A stretch of DNA of 38,820 nt, taken from NCBI GenBank assembly GCA_021202775.1, contig JAJQCJ010000071.1, forward strand, positions 1 through 38,820, read 5' to 3'. The first letter of the stretch is position 1, and each line of letters starts with the position of its first letter. The DNA comes from Clostridiales bacterium (GTDB lineage Bacteria; Bacillota; Clostridia; Oscillospirales; Oscillospiraceae). The notes beneath the pieces are model-generated. The model was not told where the DNA came from. It worked only from the letters and a program-made list of their open reading frames with translations, and did not search any database. Both the position numbers and the translations under genes were made by a program. Positions 13,896 through 21,527 of this stretch are shown here, in pieces.

Positions 13896-15986
13896 ATGAA
13901 AAACTCTGTCAAGCGTCTGTTAGCGCTGGCAACCGCTTCTGCCATGTTGGTCGGCTCTCTGAGCGCCTGCGGCGGCAGCAGCGACAGCGGCACTGACGAC
14001 ACCACCAGCGGCGGCAGCTCCGCCTCCTCCGAGTCCGGCGACTCCTCCGTCTCCGGGGCCGTTGCCGTCTCCACCGTCAACATGGACGACTCCGCGGACG
14101 CCATTGAGGATCTGGTCCTGTATGAAACCACCGCCCGTGAAGTGGAGAGCCTGAACGTTCTGTATTCCCAGAGCGCCACCGACTTCTACGTTTCCACCAA
14201 CCTCCAGGACGGCCTGCTGACCAACGATGAGTATGGCAACCTGAAGGCCAACCTGGCCGAGAGCTGGGAGCACAATGACGACTCCACCGTCTGGACCTTC
14301 TATCTCCGTCAGGACGCCTACTGGGTAGACTCCAACGGCGACGCCCAGGCTCAGATCACCGCCGAGGACTTTGTTACCGGTCTGGAATGGGTACTGAACG
14401 CCTACAAGAATGAGGCTTCCAACACCTCCATGCCCATCGAGATGATCGCGGGCGCCTCCGAGTATTATGAGATGACCGCCGCCATGACCGAGGAAGAGGC
14501 CCTGGCCCTGACCAATGAGGACTTCATGGAGGTCGTGGGCATCTCCACCCCGGACGAGTTCACCGTGGAGTACACCCTGCTGGCCTCCAAGACCTACTTC
14601 GACACCGTGGCCACCTACGCCTGCCTGTACCCCGCCCCCACCGCCCTGCTGGAGCAGCTGACCGAGGAATCTGACGTTGCCACCGCCGTGGAGACCTTCC
14701 GTTCCTGCACCTATACCAATATGTGGTATTCCGGCCCGTACATCCTGACCTATTTCGTCTCCAAGAGTGAGAAGGTCTTTGAGCCCAACCTCTACTGGTG
14801 GGGCAATGATGAGTACACCCGCTTCAACAGCGTCACCGTCAAGATGGTGGACGATATGGACGTGGCCTTCACCCTGTATGAGTCCGGCGACATTGACCAG
14901 GTCACTCTGAGCGAATCCAACCTGACTATCATCTACAACAACGAGAGCAATCAGTGGTATGACTACCTGACGGAGCAGCAGCCCACCAAGTATTCTTACC
15001 AGTTCCATCTCTGCTACAACAAGAACACCGAGGACGGCGAGCCTGACACCAACTGGAATACCGCCGTCGCCAACGAGAACTTCCGTCTGGCCCTGTACTA
15101 TGGCCTGGATCTGACGAACTACTACAAGCGCACCAACGCCATCAACCCCCTGAAGTGCGAGAACAACTTCTACACCATGTCCGGCCTGATCTACACCTCT
15201 GACGGCACCGACTACACCACCCTGGTGAAGGATCTGCTGGGCCTGGGCGACTACAACGGCGAGAGCATGGTCCGTCTGGACACCACCCTGGCTGAGCAGT
15301 ACAAGGAAGCCGCCATGGAAGAGCTGAGCGCCCTGGGTGTCACCTTCCCCGTGGAGATCGACTACTACATTGCTTCCGGCAGCTCCACCGCGCAGGACTC
15401 CGCCGACGTTCTGGCGGACGCCATCTCTGACGGCCTGGGCGACGACTTTGTCGTGCTGAACATCAAGACCTACGTCAGCAGCCTGTCCACCGAGGTCCGT
15501 ACCCCGAAGCTGGCCTCCATCTATACCAACGGCTGGGGCGCTGACTACGGCGATCCTCAGAACTATCTGGGTCAGGAGACCTTTGGCAACGACAACGCCT
15601 ATTACTCCGTCTACTACTCCTGCATCAACGACTTCTACGGTGAGGACGGCGAGGAGCCTTACAGCGAAGAGCTGATCGCCACCTATGAGGAGTACACCGC
15701 CCTGGTGGAGGCCGCCGACGCCATCGTGGACGACCTGGACGCACGTTATGCCGCCTATGCCGAGGCCGAGGCCTATTTGCTGGAGCACGCTCTGGTCATT
15801 CCCTGCAACTACAGCATCAGCTGGCAGTTGACCTGCGTAAACGATTATTCCAAGATCAACGCCATGTATGGTATCCAGAATAACCGTTACCTGAACTGGG
15901 AGACCAATGCTAACGGTTACACCACCGCCGACTATGAGGCGTTTGCCGCCGCTTACGCCACTGGCAACACCTCCGAAGCCGAATAA
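13896..15986 (+). CDS. oppA: Oligopeptide ABC transporter substrate-binding lipoprotein
   Basis: A 696-residue extracellular peptide-binding lipoprotein of solute-binding family 5. The signal peptide has basic residues (KNSVKR), a hydrophobic core and lipobox LSAC with Cys25 as the lipidated residue, followed by a Ser/Gly/Asp linker that tethers the domain to the membrane. The mature part has the family-5 pattern NLAESWEHNDDSTVWTFYLR and later a helix-rich lobe. It is longer than typical OppA (540-600). ATG 13896 is used because GGAG is 7 nt upstream; the ATG at 13890 is too close to it. It heads an operon with two permeases and two ATPases. An intergenic hairpin downstream probably lets it accumulate above the other subunits. 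Peptide import is a family assignment; specificity is unknown. Confidence 0.93.
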   Translation: MKNSVKRLLALATASAMLVGSLSACGGSSDSGTDDTTSGGSSASSESGDSSVSGAVAVSTVNMDDSADAIEDLVLYETTAREVESLNVLYSQSATDFYVSTNLQDGLLTNDEYGNLKANLAESWEHNDDSTVWTFYLRQDAYWVDSNGDAQAQITAEDFVTGLEWVLNAYKNEASNTSMPIEMIAGASEYYEMTAAMTEEEALALTNEDFMEVVGISTPDEFTVEYTLLASKTYFDTVATYACLYPAPTALLEQLTEESDVATAVETFRSCTYTNMWYSGPYILTYFVSKSEKVFEPNLYWWGNDEYTRFNSVTVKMVDDMDVAFTLYESGDIDQVTLSESNLTIIYNNESNQWYDYLTEQQPTKYSYQFHLCYNKNTEDGEPDTNWNTAVANENFRLALYYGLDLTNYYKRTNAINPLKCENNFYTMSGLIYTSDGTDYTTLVKDLLGLGDYNGESMVRLDTTLAEQYKEAAMEELSALGVTFPVEIDYYIASGSSTAQDSADVLADAISDGLGDDFVVLNIKTYVSSLSTEVRTPKLASIYTNGWGADYGDPQNYLGQETFGNDNAYYSVYYSCINDFYGEDGEEPYSEELIATYEEYTALVEAADAIVDDLDARYAAYAEAEAYLLEHALVIPCNYSISWQLTCVNDYSKINAMYGIQNNRYLNWETNANGYTTADYEAFAAAYATGNTSEAE

Positions 15987-16029
15987 TCGCGACAACGGAA
16001 CATCCTCGCGCAAAGCCGCGTGAGACAAC

Positions 16030-16061
16030 GCGGAGCACGGTGGCTTGCCGCCGTGCTCCGC
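16030..16061 (+). other. Intergenic hairpin between oppA and oppB
   Basis: Stem GCGGAGCACGG (16030-16040) / CCGTGCTCCGC (16051-16061) without a T tract. It sits about 45 nt after oppA. Hairpins here commonly protect binding-protein mRNA from 3' decay or attenuate read-through, which gives excess binding protein over permease. Confidence 0.6.
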
Positions 16062-16171
16062 AACCCTGAATCCGGATACTGGCTTCTGACAAGAGCCGCT
16101 TCCTGCTGTTGTCAGGAACCAATATACGCAACACTTTCCCTCATAAATCTACAGGAAAGGGTGAGAAAATT

Positions 16172-17134
16172 TTGGAAATGCTGAAATATTCCCTGAAACG
16201 TATCTTGCAGGGGTTATTAACGGTTTTACTGATTGCCACTGTTGTGTTTTTGCTGATGCGGATGCTGCCCACTGATTATTATTTCACCGAAGAGCAGCAG
16301 ATGAAGTTTACCGATGAGCAGAAGGAGGCCGCACTGGCGGCTGCGGGGTTGACCGACCCCATCGGCGAACAGCTGCTGGACTTCTACTGGGATCTGCTCC
16401 ATCTGGACTTCGGTGAATCCAGACGTATTCAGTCGGGCGTGTCCGTGGTGGATGTGATTGGTGAGAAGTTCACCATATCAATGCGCATGGGCGTCATTTC
16501 TCTGGCAATCTCGTTGGGATTGGGCGTCCTATTGGGAATAGGACAAACCATAGGAAAAGACCGATTGGTGGATCACATAGGAACGGCATATACCGTCTTT
16601 GTCAACGCGGTGCCGGCGCTGGTGTCCTACTCCCTGGTGCTGGTCATCGGCTCCCGCGTCTTCGGGCTGCCCTCGGTGTATTCCAGTCGATCGAACACAG
16701 CGCTGTCCATGGTGCTGCCCATCATATGTATCTCCCTGAGTTCCATTGCAGGCTACGCGCTGTGGACCAGGCGGTATATGGTGGATGAGATCACCAAGGA
16801 CTACATCAAGCTGGGCAAGGTCAAGGGCCTTTCCACCAGCCAGATCATGGTGCGGCACGTGCTGCGCAACGCCTTTGTGCCCCTGGCGCAATATCTGCCC
16901 GCCTCCTTCCTGCTGACCATCAGCGGCTCGCTGCTGGCGGAGCGGTTCTTCTCCGTCCCCGGCATGGGCCCGCTGCTGACCGACGCCATCGGCCGGTATG
17001 ACCTGAACGTTGTGCAGACGCTGGTAATTCTCTACGGCTCGCTGGGCGTGCTGGGCGTGTTCCTGGGTGACGTCCTGATGATGCTGATTGACCCGCGGAT
17101 CTCGCTGACCGGAAAAGGAGGGGGAGCAAGATGA
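16172..17134 (+). CDS. oppB: Oligopeptide ABC transporter permease, OppB/DppB type
   Basis: A 320-residue inner-membrane permease with six predicted TM segments. TM1 is at about 11-31 (LLTVLLIATVVFLLM). The binding-protein-dependent transport domain follows, with the EAA-loop-like segment KDYIKLGKVKGLSTSQIMVRHVLRNA (about 210-235) that docks on the ATPases, and a C-terminal LYGSLGVLGVFLGDVLMMLIDPR typical of OppB/DppB. TTG 16172 is preferred because AGGGTGA ends 7 nt upstream; ATG 16178 would lie further from it. Its stop overlaps the oppC start. Codon use near the start is less GC-biased than in the rest of the operon. Confidence 0.93.
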   Translation: MEMLKYSLKRILQGLLTVLLIATVVFLLMRMLPTDYYFTEEQQMKFTDEQKEAALAAAGLTDPIGEQLLDFYWDLLHLDFGESRRIQSGVSVVDVIGEKFTISMRMGVISLAISLGLGVLLGIGQTIGKDRLVDHIGTAYTVFVNAVPALVSYSLVLVIGSRVFGLPSVYSSRSNTALSMVLPIICISLSSIAGYALWTRRYMVDEITKDYIKLGKVKGLSTSQIMVRHVLRNAFVPLAQYLPASFLLTISGSLLAERFFSVPGMGPLLTDAIGRYDLNVVQTLVILYGSLGVLGVFLGDVLMMLIDPRISLTGKGGGAR

Positions 17135-18087
17135 GCAACGAAAACGTAAAAACCGTGACCGTGGACGAAACGGTGAACGAGGACGAGCTGTTCCACTTCG
17201 TACCCTACTCTGCGGAACAGGCGGAGGCCATCGGCTACTCTGACTACTCCTACTGGGGCAGCGTGCTGAAGAACTTCCTGAAGAATAAGGTGGCCGTGAC
17301 CCTGGCCATCCTGTTCATCGCCCTGTTTATCTTCTCCTTCATCGCCCTTGCCATCGGCAAGTACAACTTTGCGGAGCTGAAAACGGACACCACCATGGCC
17401 TTCATCTCCCCCAACAGCGAGTACTGGTTCGGCACCGACAACCTGGGCCGTGACTACTGGTGCCAGGTGTGGTACGCCAGCCAGACCTCCATCAAGCTGG
17501 CGGCCCTGGTGGCCGTGGGCGAGTGCGCCCTGGGCGTCACCATCGGCCTGATTTGGGGCTACATCCGGTCGGCGGACCGGTTCTTTACCGAGCTGTACAA
17601 CCTGATCAACAACATCCCCACCATCATTTACATGACCCTGATCGCCCTGCTGGTGGGCCGCAGCTTCATCATCATGGCGGTGTCCATGATTCTGATTGGC
17701 TGGCTGACCATGGCCCGGAACGTCAGAAACCTGGTCATCATGTACCGCGACCGGGAGTATAACCTGGCCTCCCGCTGCCTGGGCACCCCCCTGGGCCGCA
17801 TCCTGGCCAAGAATATCCTGCCCTACCTCATCAGCGTCATCATCCTGCGTCTGAGCCTGTCCATCCCCAGCACCATCTCCCTGGAGTCCACCCTGTCCTA
17901 CCTGGGCCTGGGCCTGGACAACGATACGCCGTCCCTGGGTATCCTGCTCCGTGACGCCCGGAACTACTTCCTGAACTACCCCTACCTGCTGATTTTCCCG
18001 GCCGTCATCGTATCCATTATTACCGTCACATTCTATCTGGTGGGCAACGCCTTCTCCGACGCCGCCGACCCCAGAAACCACGTTTAA
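17131..18087 (+). CDS. oppC: Oligopeptide ABC transporter permease, OppC/DppC type
   Basis: A 318-residue permease that pairs with OppB. It has a cytoplasmic N-terminus of about 55 residues, TM1 around 57-78 (LAILFIALFIFSFIALAI), an external loop with the conserved FGTDNLGRDYW motif, then five more TM segments, with the EAA loop MYRDREYNLASRCLGTPLGRIL and a C-terminal ADPRNHV typical of OppC/DppC. Its ATG overlaps the oppB stop (ATGA), with GGAGGGGGAG upstream, so it is translationally coupled. Confidence 0.94.
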   Translation: MSNENVKTVTVDETVNEDELFHFVPYSAEQAEAIGYSDYSYWGSVLKNFLKNKVAVTLAILFIALFIFSFIALAIGKYNFAELKTDTTMAFISPNSEYWFGTDNLGRDYWCQVWYASQTSIKLAALVAVGECALGVTIGLIWGYIRSADRFFTELYNLINNIPTIIYMTLIALLVGRSFIIMAVSMILIGWLTMARNVRNLVIMYRDREYNLASRCLGTPLGRILAKNILPYLISVIILRLSLSIPSTISLESTLSYLGLGLDNDTPSLGILLRDARNYFLNYPYLLIFPAVIVSIITVTFYLVGNAFSDAADPRNHV

Positions 18088-18100
18088 GGAGGGACATGAT

Positions 18101-19144
18101 ATGGCAGAAAAGACCCCTATTTTGTCCGCAAAGGACGTGGAGATTCAGTTCAGCCTCCGCGGCAACAAGCTGAAGGCCATTCGGAAATGCTCCCTGGACC
18201 TGTACGAGGGCGAGACCTTGGCCATCGTGGGCGAGTCCGGCTCCGGCAAGTCCGTGTTCACCAAGTCCTTCCTGGGGATGCTGGATGCCAACGGCAAAAT
18301 CACCGGCGGCAGCATCACCTATGAGGGCATCGACATCTCCAAGTACACCACCGAGAAGCAGTGGCGTGACATCCGCGGCAGGAAGATCGCCATGGTCATG
18401 CAGGACCCCATGACCTCCCTGAACCCCCTGAAGAAGGTGGGCAAGCAGATTCAGGAGAGCATTGAGCTGCACCGCGGCGTCAAGGGCGCCGAGGCCAAAA
18501 AGATGGCCATTGAGATGCTGGACAAGGTGGGCATCCCCGACCCGGAGAAGCGCTACAACCAGTATCCCCACGAGTTCTCCGGCGGCATGCGGCAGCGTGT
18601 GGTCATCGCCATCGCCGTGGCCTGCCAGCCCCAGATTCTGATCTGCGACGAGCCCACCACCGCTCTGGACGTGACCATTCAGGCCCAGATCCTGGACCTG
18701 ATCCGCAACCTGAAGAACGAGCTGAACATGACGGTGGTTTACATCACCCATGACCTGGGCGTTGTGGCCAACGTGGCGGACCGCATCGCGGTCATGTACG
18801 CCGGTCAGATCGTGGAATACGGCAACGCCGACGAGATTTTCTACGACGCATGGCACCCCTACACCTGGGCGCTGCTGTCCGCCCTGCCCCAGCTGGGCGT
18901 GAAGGGTCAGGATTTGCCCTCCATCGAGGGCACGCCCCCCAACCTGTTCCAGGAGATCAAGGGCGACGCCTTCGCCCCCCGGAACAAGCAGGCCCTGGCC
19001 ATTGACTTTGTGAAGGAGCCGCCTTTCTTCGAGGTCAGCCCCACCCACAAGGCCAAGACCTGGTATCTGGACCCCCGGTGCCCCGCCTTTGAGCGGCCTG
19101 AGAACATCCGCAACTACAAGGAAAAGATTCGTCAGAGAGGGTGA
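18101..19144 (+). CDS. oppD: Oligopeptide ABC transporter ATPase, OppD type
   Basis: A 347-residue ATPase: Walker A GESGSGKS (44-51), Q-loop [11 protein letters not shown], signature FSGGMRQR, Walker [13 protein letters not shown], switch histidine YITHDLG, and the long C-terminal oligopeptide/dipeptide ATPase extension containing GTPPNLF and a Cys-bearing tail ([13 protein letters not shown]). AAGGAGG precedes the ATG, 13 nt after oppC. Works as a heterodimer with OppF. Confidence 0.95.
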   Translation: MAEKTPILSAKDVEIQFSLRGNKLKAIRKCSLDLYEGETLAIVGESGSGKSVFTKSFLGMLDANGKITGGSITYEGIDISKYTTEKQWRDIRGRKIAMVMQDPMTSLNPLKKVGKQIQESIELHRGVKGAEAKKMAIEMLDKVGIPDPEKRYNQYPHEFSGGMRQRVVIAIAVACQPQILICDEPTTALDVTIQAQILDLIRNLKNELNMTVVYITHDLGVVANVADRIAVMYAGQIVEYGNADEIFYDAWHPYTWALLSALPQLGVKGQDLPSIEGTPPNLFQEIKGDAFAPRNKQALAIDFVKEPPFFEVSPTHKAKTWYLDPRCPAFERPENIRNYKEKIRQRG

Positions 19145-19149
19145 TTGAA

Positions 19150-20082
19150 ATGGCAGAAAAAGAGAAACTGATCGAGGTAAAAGACCTCCAAATCACCTTC
19201 GGTTCCGGTCGGAAAAAGTTCGTCGCGGTGGATCATGTCAACTTTGACATCTACAAGGGGGAAACCTTCTCCCTGGTGGGCGAGTCCGGCTCCGGCAAGA
19301 CCACCATCGGCCGCGCCATCATCCGGGTCAACCCCACCTCTGCCGGCGAGATCTACTTCAAAGGCCAGAAAATCAACGGCAAGATTTCCAAGGAGCTGGA
19401 CCAGGAGGTCATCCGGAAGTGCCAGATGATTTTCCAGGACCCCCAGGCGTCCCTGAACGAGCGCGCCAAGGTGGACTACATCATCTCCGAGGGCCTGTAC
19501 AACTTCCACCTGTACAAGGACGAGGCAGACCGTGAGCGCAAGGTGCAGGAAGCCCTCCACGAGGTGGGCCTGCTGCCGGAGTTCGCCTCCCGGTTCCCCC
19601 ACGAGTTCTCCGGCGGTCAGCGGCAGCGTATCGGCATTGCCCGTGCCCTGGTCATGGAGCCGGAATTCATCGTGGCGGACGAGCCCATCTCCGCTCTGGA
19701 CGTGTCCATCCGGGCCCAGGTGCTGAACCTGCTGAACAAGCTGAAGGCCAGCCGCGGGCTGACCTACCTGTTCATCGCCCACGACCTGTCGGTGGTGCGG
19801 TTCATCTCTGACCGCATTGCGGTTATCTACAAGGGCCGCATTGTAGAGCTGGCCGAGGCGGAGGAGCTGTTCCTGAACCCGCTGCACCCCTACACCCAGG
19901 CGCTGCTGTCCGCCGTGCCGATTCCCGACCCGGAGCTGGAGAAGAAAAAGAAGCTGCTGGTCTATGACCCCAGCGTCCATGACTACTCCGTGGACGGGCC
20001 CATCTGGTACGAAATCAAGCCGGGCCACTTCGTCTATGGCAACAAGAAGGAAATCAAGGGTTACGAAGCGATTGTGAAATAA
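19150..20082 (+). CDS. oppF: Oligopeptide ABC transporter ATPase, OppF type
   Basis: A 310-residue ATPase: Walker [10 protein letters not shown]-loop [11 protein letters not shown], signature FSGGQRQR, Walker [13 protein letters not shown], switch histidine FIAHDLS, and an OppF-type C-terminus ([19 protein letters not shown]). ATG 19150 is preferred because AGGGTGAT ends just upstream, inside the end of oppD; an in-frame GTG at 19141 overlaps oppD and is also possible. The C-terminal 40 residues lack the Cys motif of OppD. Confidence 0.95.
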   Translation: MAEKEKLIEVKDLQITFGSGRKKFVAVDHVNFDIYKGETFSLVGESGSGKTTIGRAIIRVNPTSAGEIYFKGQKINGKISKELDQEVIRKCQMIFQDPQASLNERAKVDYIISEGLYNFHLYKDEADRERKVQEALHEVGLLPEFASRFPHEFSGGQRQRIGIARALVMEPEFIVADEPISALDVSIRAQVLNLLNKLKASRGLTYLFIAHDLSVVRFISDRIAVIYKGRIVELAEAEELFLNPLHPYTQALLSAVPIPDPELEKKKKLLVYDPSVHDYSVDGPIWYEIKPGHFVYGNKKEIKGYEAIVK

Positions 20083-20090
20083 GGTTTGGC

Positions 20091-20504
20091 ATGAAAAAGT
20101 TGTGGCGCATCTATCATGAATCCTACATGATCCGGCCAACGGTATACCGCACCCTGGTGAAAAGCGCCGTTGTCCTGCTGCTGGCCGTGCTGTGGAACCG
20201 GTTCATCAACAACGGACTGTTCACCATCGGCTATGCCTTCCTGGCGCTGGGATTGATTTGTATGGCCCTGGCCTGGTTCAACTACCTGAGTCTGGACGGT
20301 GTCCATGTGAACTTTGCCATCCTGGACAAGCTGAAAGAGCGCAGGAGCAAGCAAAGGCAGCACAGCAAAAAGGATATGGTGGACTATGTACAGGAGCCTG
20401 TGGTGTCCTTTGACGAGCTGGAGCCGGAGGAACGCACCGCCTGCGGGCTGGTGTCCTCCCTTCTGACGGGACTGCTGTTTGCGCTGCTGAGCCTGTTCTT
20501 CTGA
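20091..20504 (+). CDS. Small membrane protein, last gene of the opp operon
   Basis: A 137-residue hypothetical protein with two TM segments near the N-terminus (about 24-41, LVKSAVVLLLAVLWNRF; 46-65, IGYAFLALGLICMALAWF), a charged cytoplasmic middle (KERRSKQRQHSKK) and a third TM at the very end (SSLLTGLLFALLSLFF). It starts 9 nt after oppF with AAGG 6 nt before the ATG, and the operon terminator follows immediately, so it belongs to the opp transcript. I do not recognise the family; a transport accessory role is only suggested by position. Confidence 0.75.
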   Translation: MKKLWRIYHESYMIRPTVYRTLVKSAVVLLLAVLWNRFINNGLFTIGYAFLALGLICMALAWFNYLSLDGVHVNFAILDKLKERRSKQRQHSKKDMVDYVQEPVVSFDELEPEERTACGLVSSLLTGLLFALLSLFF

Positions 20505-20526
20505 TTGTTTCCATTTGCAGAGCCGA

Positions 20527-20558
20527 GGGCCTGCCCCAAACGGGGCAGGCCCTTTCCT
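20527..20558 (+). terminator. Terminator of the opp operon
   Basis: Perfect 11-bp stem GGGCCTGCCCC (20527-20537) / GGGGCAGGCCC (20542-20552), loop AAAC, then TTTCCTTTTT. It separates the opp operon from the convergent MerR gene. Confidence 0.85.
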
Positions 20559-20560
20559 TT

Positions 20561-20803
20561 TTAGAACCAAAAGTGAAACACCGCATTCAACAGCATTGCC
20601 GCAAGGAGCAGCAGGACGGCCCCCAGGAACACCAGCGCCAAAACCAGCAGCACCTGCCCGTACCGCTTCGCCGCCGCCGGATGCCGGTACTTCAGGGCAA
20701 ACACCGGAAACAGCAGGACCGAAGCGATGAGGAAGGTCAGAAACGGCCCGACGAAGCCCTCCCAAAAGCTGCCGCTGTGCCACAGAAACTGACAGGCCAC
20801 CCC
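20561..20803 (-). pseudogene. Out-of-frame C-terminal membrane tail of the MerR gene
   Basis: On the minus strand this frame reads VACQFLWHSGSFWEGFVGPF and then two TM segments (LTFLIASVLLFPVFAL; YGQVLLVLALVFLGAVLLLLAAMLL). It picks up exactly where the MerR frame loses its membrane-like character. The two frames meet at a run of five C on the plus strand (20800-20804, G on the coding strand); one more G would join them. The tail may be expressed only from a shifted variant or be dead. Confidence 0.7.
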
Positions 20804-21339
20804 CGCAGGGCGCAGACCAGCAGGAGAAAGACGGCCACCCCCATCGCGCCATGCCGCTGCTTCTCCTCCCTGAGGTCAATCAGGTAGACGAAGCGCCACA
20901 GCTTTTCAAAGAGGCCCCACTCATGCCGCAGAAAGTCGTCCCGCAGGTCGGCAAAGGGGATGCCCTGGGCCTCCTCCCGGGTGATTTGCGAAAAATACCG
21001 CTCCTCGTCCAGCCCCTCCAGGCTGGTCTCCTCCGCGGCCATCTGATTGCAGAGGCGGAGGGCGCCCCGCAGCTCGTCCACCTGGGTTTGGAGCTGCCGG
21101 GATTGGGCCTCCAGCACCTCCGACAGCTGCGCCTCCCCCTGGAGGAGCCTCTTGACGTCCGCAATGGGAACGCCGCATTTCCGCAGGACGATGATCTGCT
21201 TTAAACGCCTGATGTCCTCCTCCGTGTAGTCCCGATACTGGTTGCTGCCCCTTCTGGGGGAGAGCAGCCCCTGCTTCTCATAGAACCGGATATTGTCCCG
21301 GGAGAGGTTTAAACGGTCTTCTGCTTCTTTGATTTTCAT
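20737..21339 (-). CDS. MerR-family regulator, frameshifted before its membrane tail
   Basis: A 200-residue open frame. The N-terminal winged helix is MerR-like (MKIKEAEDRLNLSRDNIRFY, EKQGLLSPRRGSNQYRDY, EEDIRRLKQIIVLRKCGVPI), followed by a dimerisation coiled coil (about 75-110) and a linker. At residues 168-180 a TM segment begins (MGVAVFLLLVCALRG), then the frame leaves the expected sequence and stops. The rest of the membrane domain is in the neighbouring frame at 20561-20803, so the intact protein would be about 260 residues with a three-TM tail, as in membrane-anchored MerR proteins. AAAGGAG precedes ATG 21339. The promoter upstream has the 19-bp spacer typical of MerR control, which suggests autoregulation. 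The break is a real mutation, phase variation or a sequencing error. Confidence 0.8.
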   Translation of the reverse strand: MKIKEAEDRLNLSRDNIRFYEKQGLLSPRRGSNQYRDYTEEDIRRLKQIIVLRKCGVPIADVKRLLQGEAQLSEVLEAQSRQLQTQVDELRGALRLCNQMAAEETSLEGLDEERYFSQITREEAQGIPFADLRDDFLRHEWGLFEKLWRFVYLIDLREEKQRHGAMGVAVFLLLVCALRGWPVSFCGTAAAFGRASSGRF

Positions 21340-21362
21340 GGGAACATCTCCTTTCTGATACC

Positions 21363-21393
21363 AGCATAAGCCCTGGAGCCTGTCCACAGTCAA
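21363..21393 (-). promoter_or_regulatory. MerR-type promoter with 19-bp spacer
   Basis: On the minus strand: TTGACT (21393-21388), a 19-bp spacer, TATGCT (21368-21363). The spacer holds the dyad TGGA-CAGGC-TCCA. Overlong spacers with a centred dyad are the hallmark of promoters untwisted by MerR proteins. Confidence 0.6.
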
Positions 21394-21474
21394 GGGAAAC
21401 TTTCAATCTTTTCACACTTTTTTTGCGCCCGCTGACGCAAAAATACAGCATCCTAAAAGGAACGTGCAGTATCC

Positions 21475-21510
21475 GCAAAAACAGCCTGCCGGGATACCCT
21501 GGCAGGCCGT
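21475..21510 (-). terminator. Terminator of the 601-residue membrane protein gene
   Basis: On the minus strand: GCCTGCCAGGGTATCCCGGCAGGC followed by TGTTTTTGC. It lies just past the stop codon at 21528. Confidence 0.8.
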
Positions 21511-21527
21511 TTCTCACGAAGCAGGCG

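Noticed and set aside
13920-16028. Very long open frame antisense to oppA (about 700 codons), and similar long antisense frames over the permease (7057-8760), the 601-residue protein (21423-23357) and nifS (32475-34124)
   Set aside because: They are mirrors of GC-biased codon use in the real genes, have low-complexity or Gly/His/Gln-rich translations and no ribosome binding sites.
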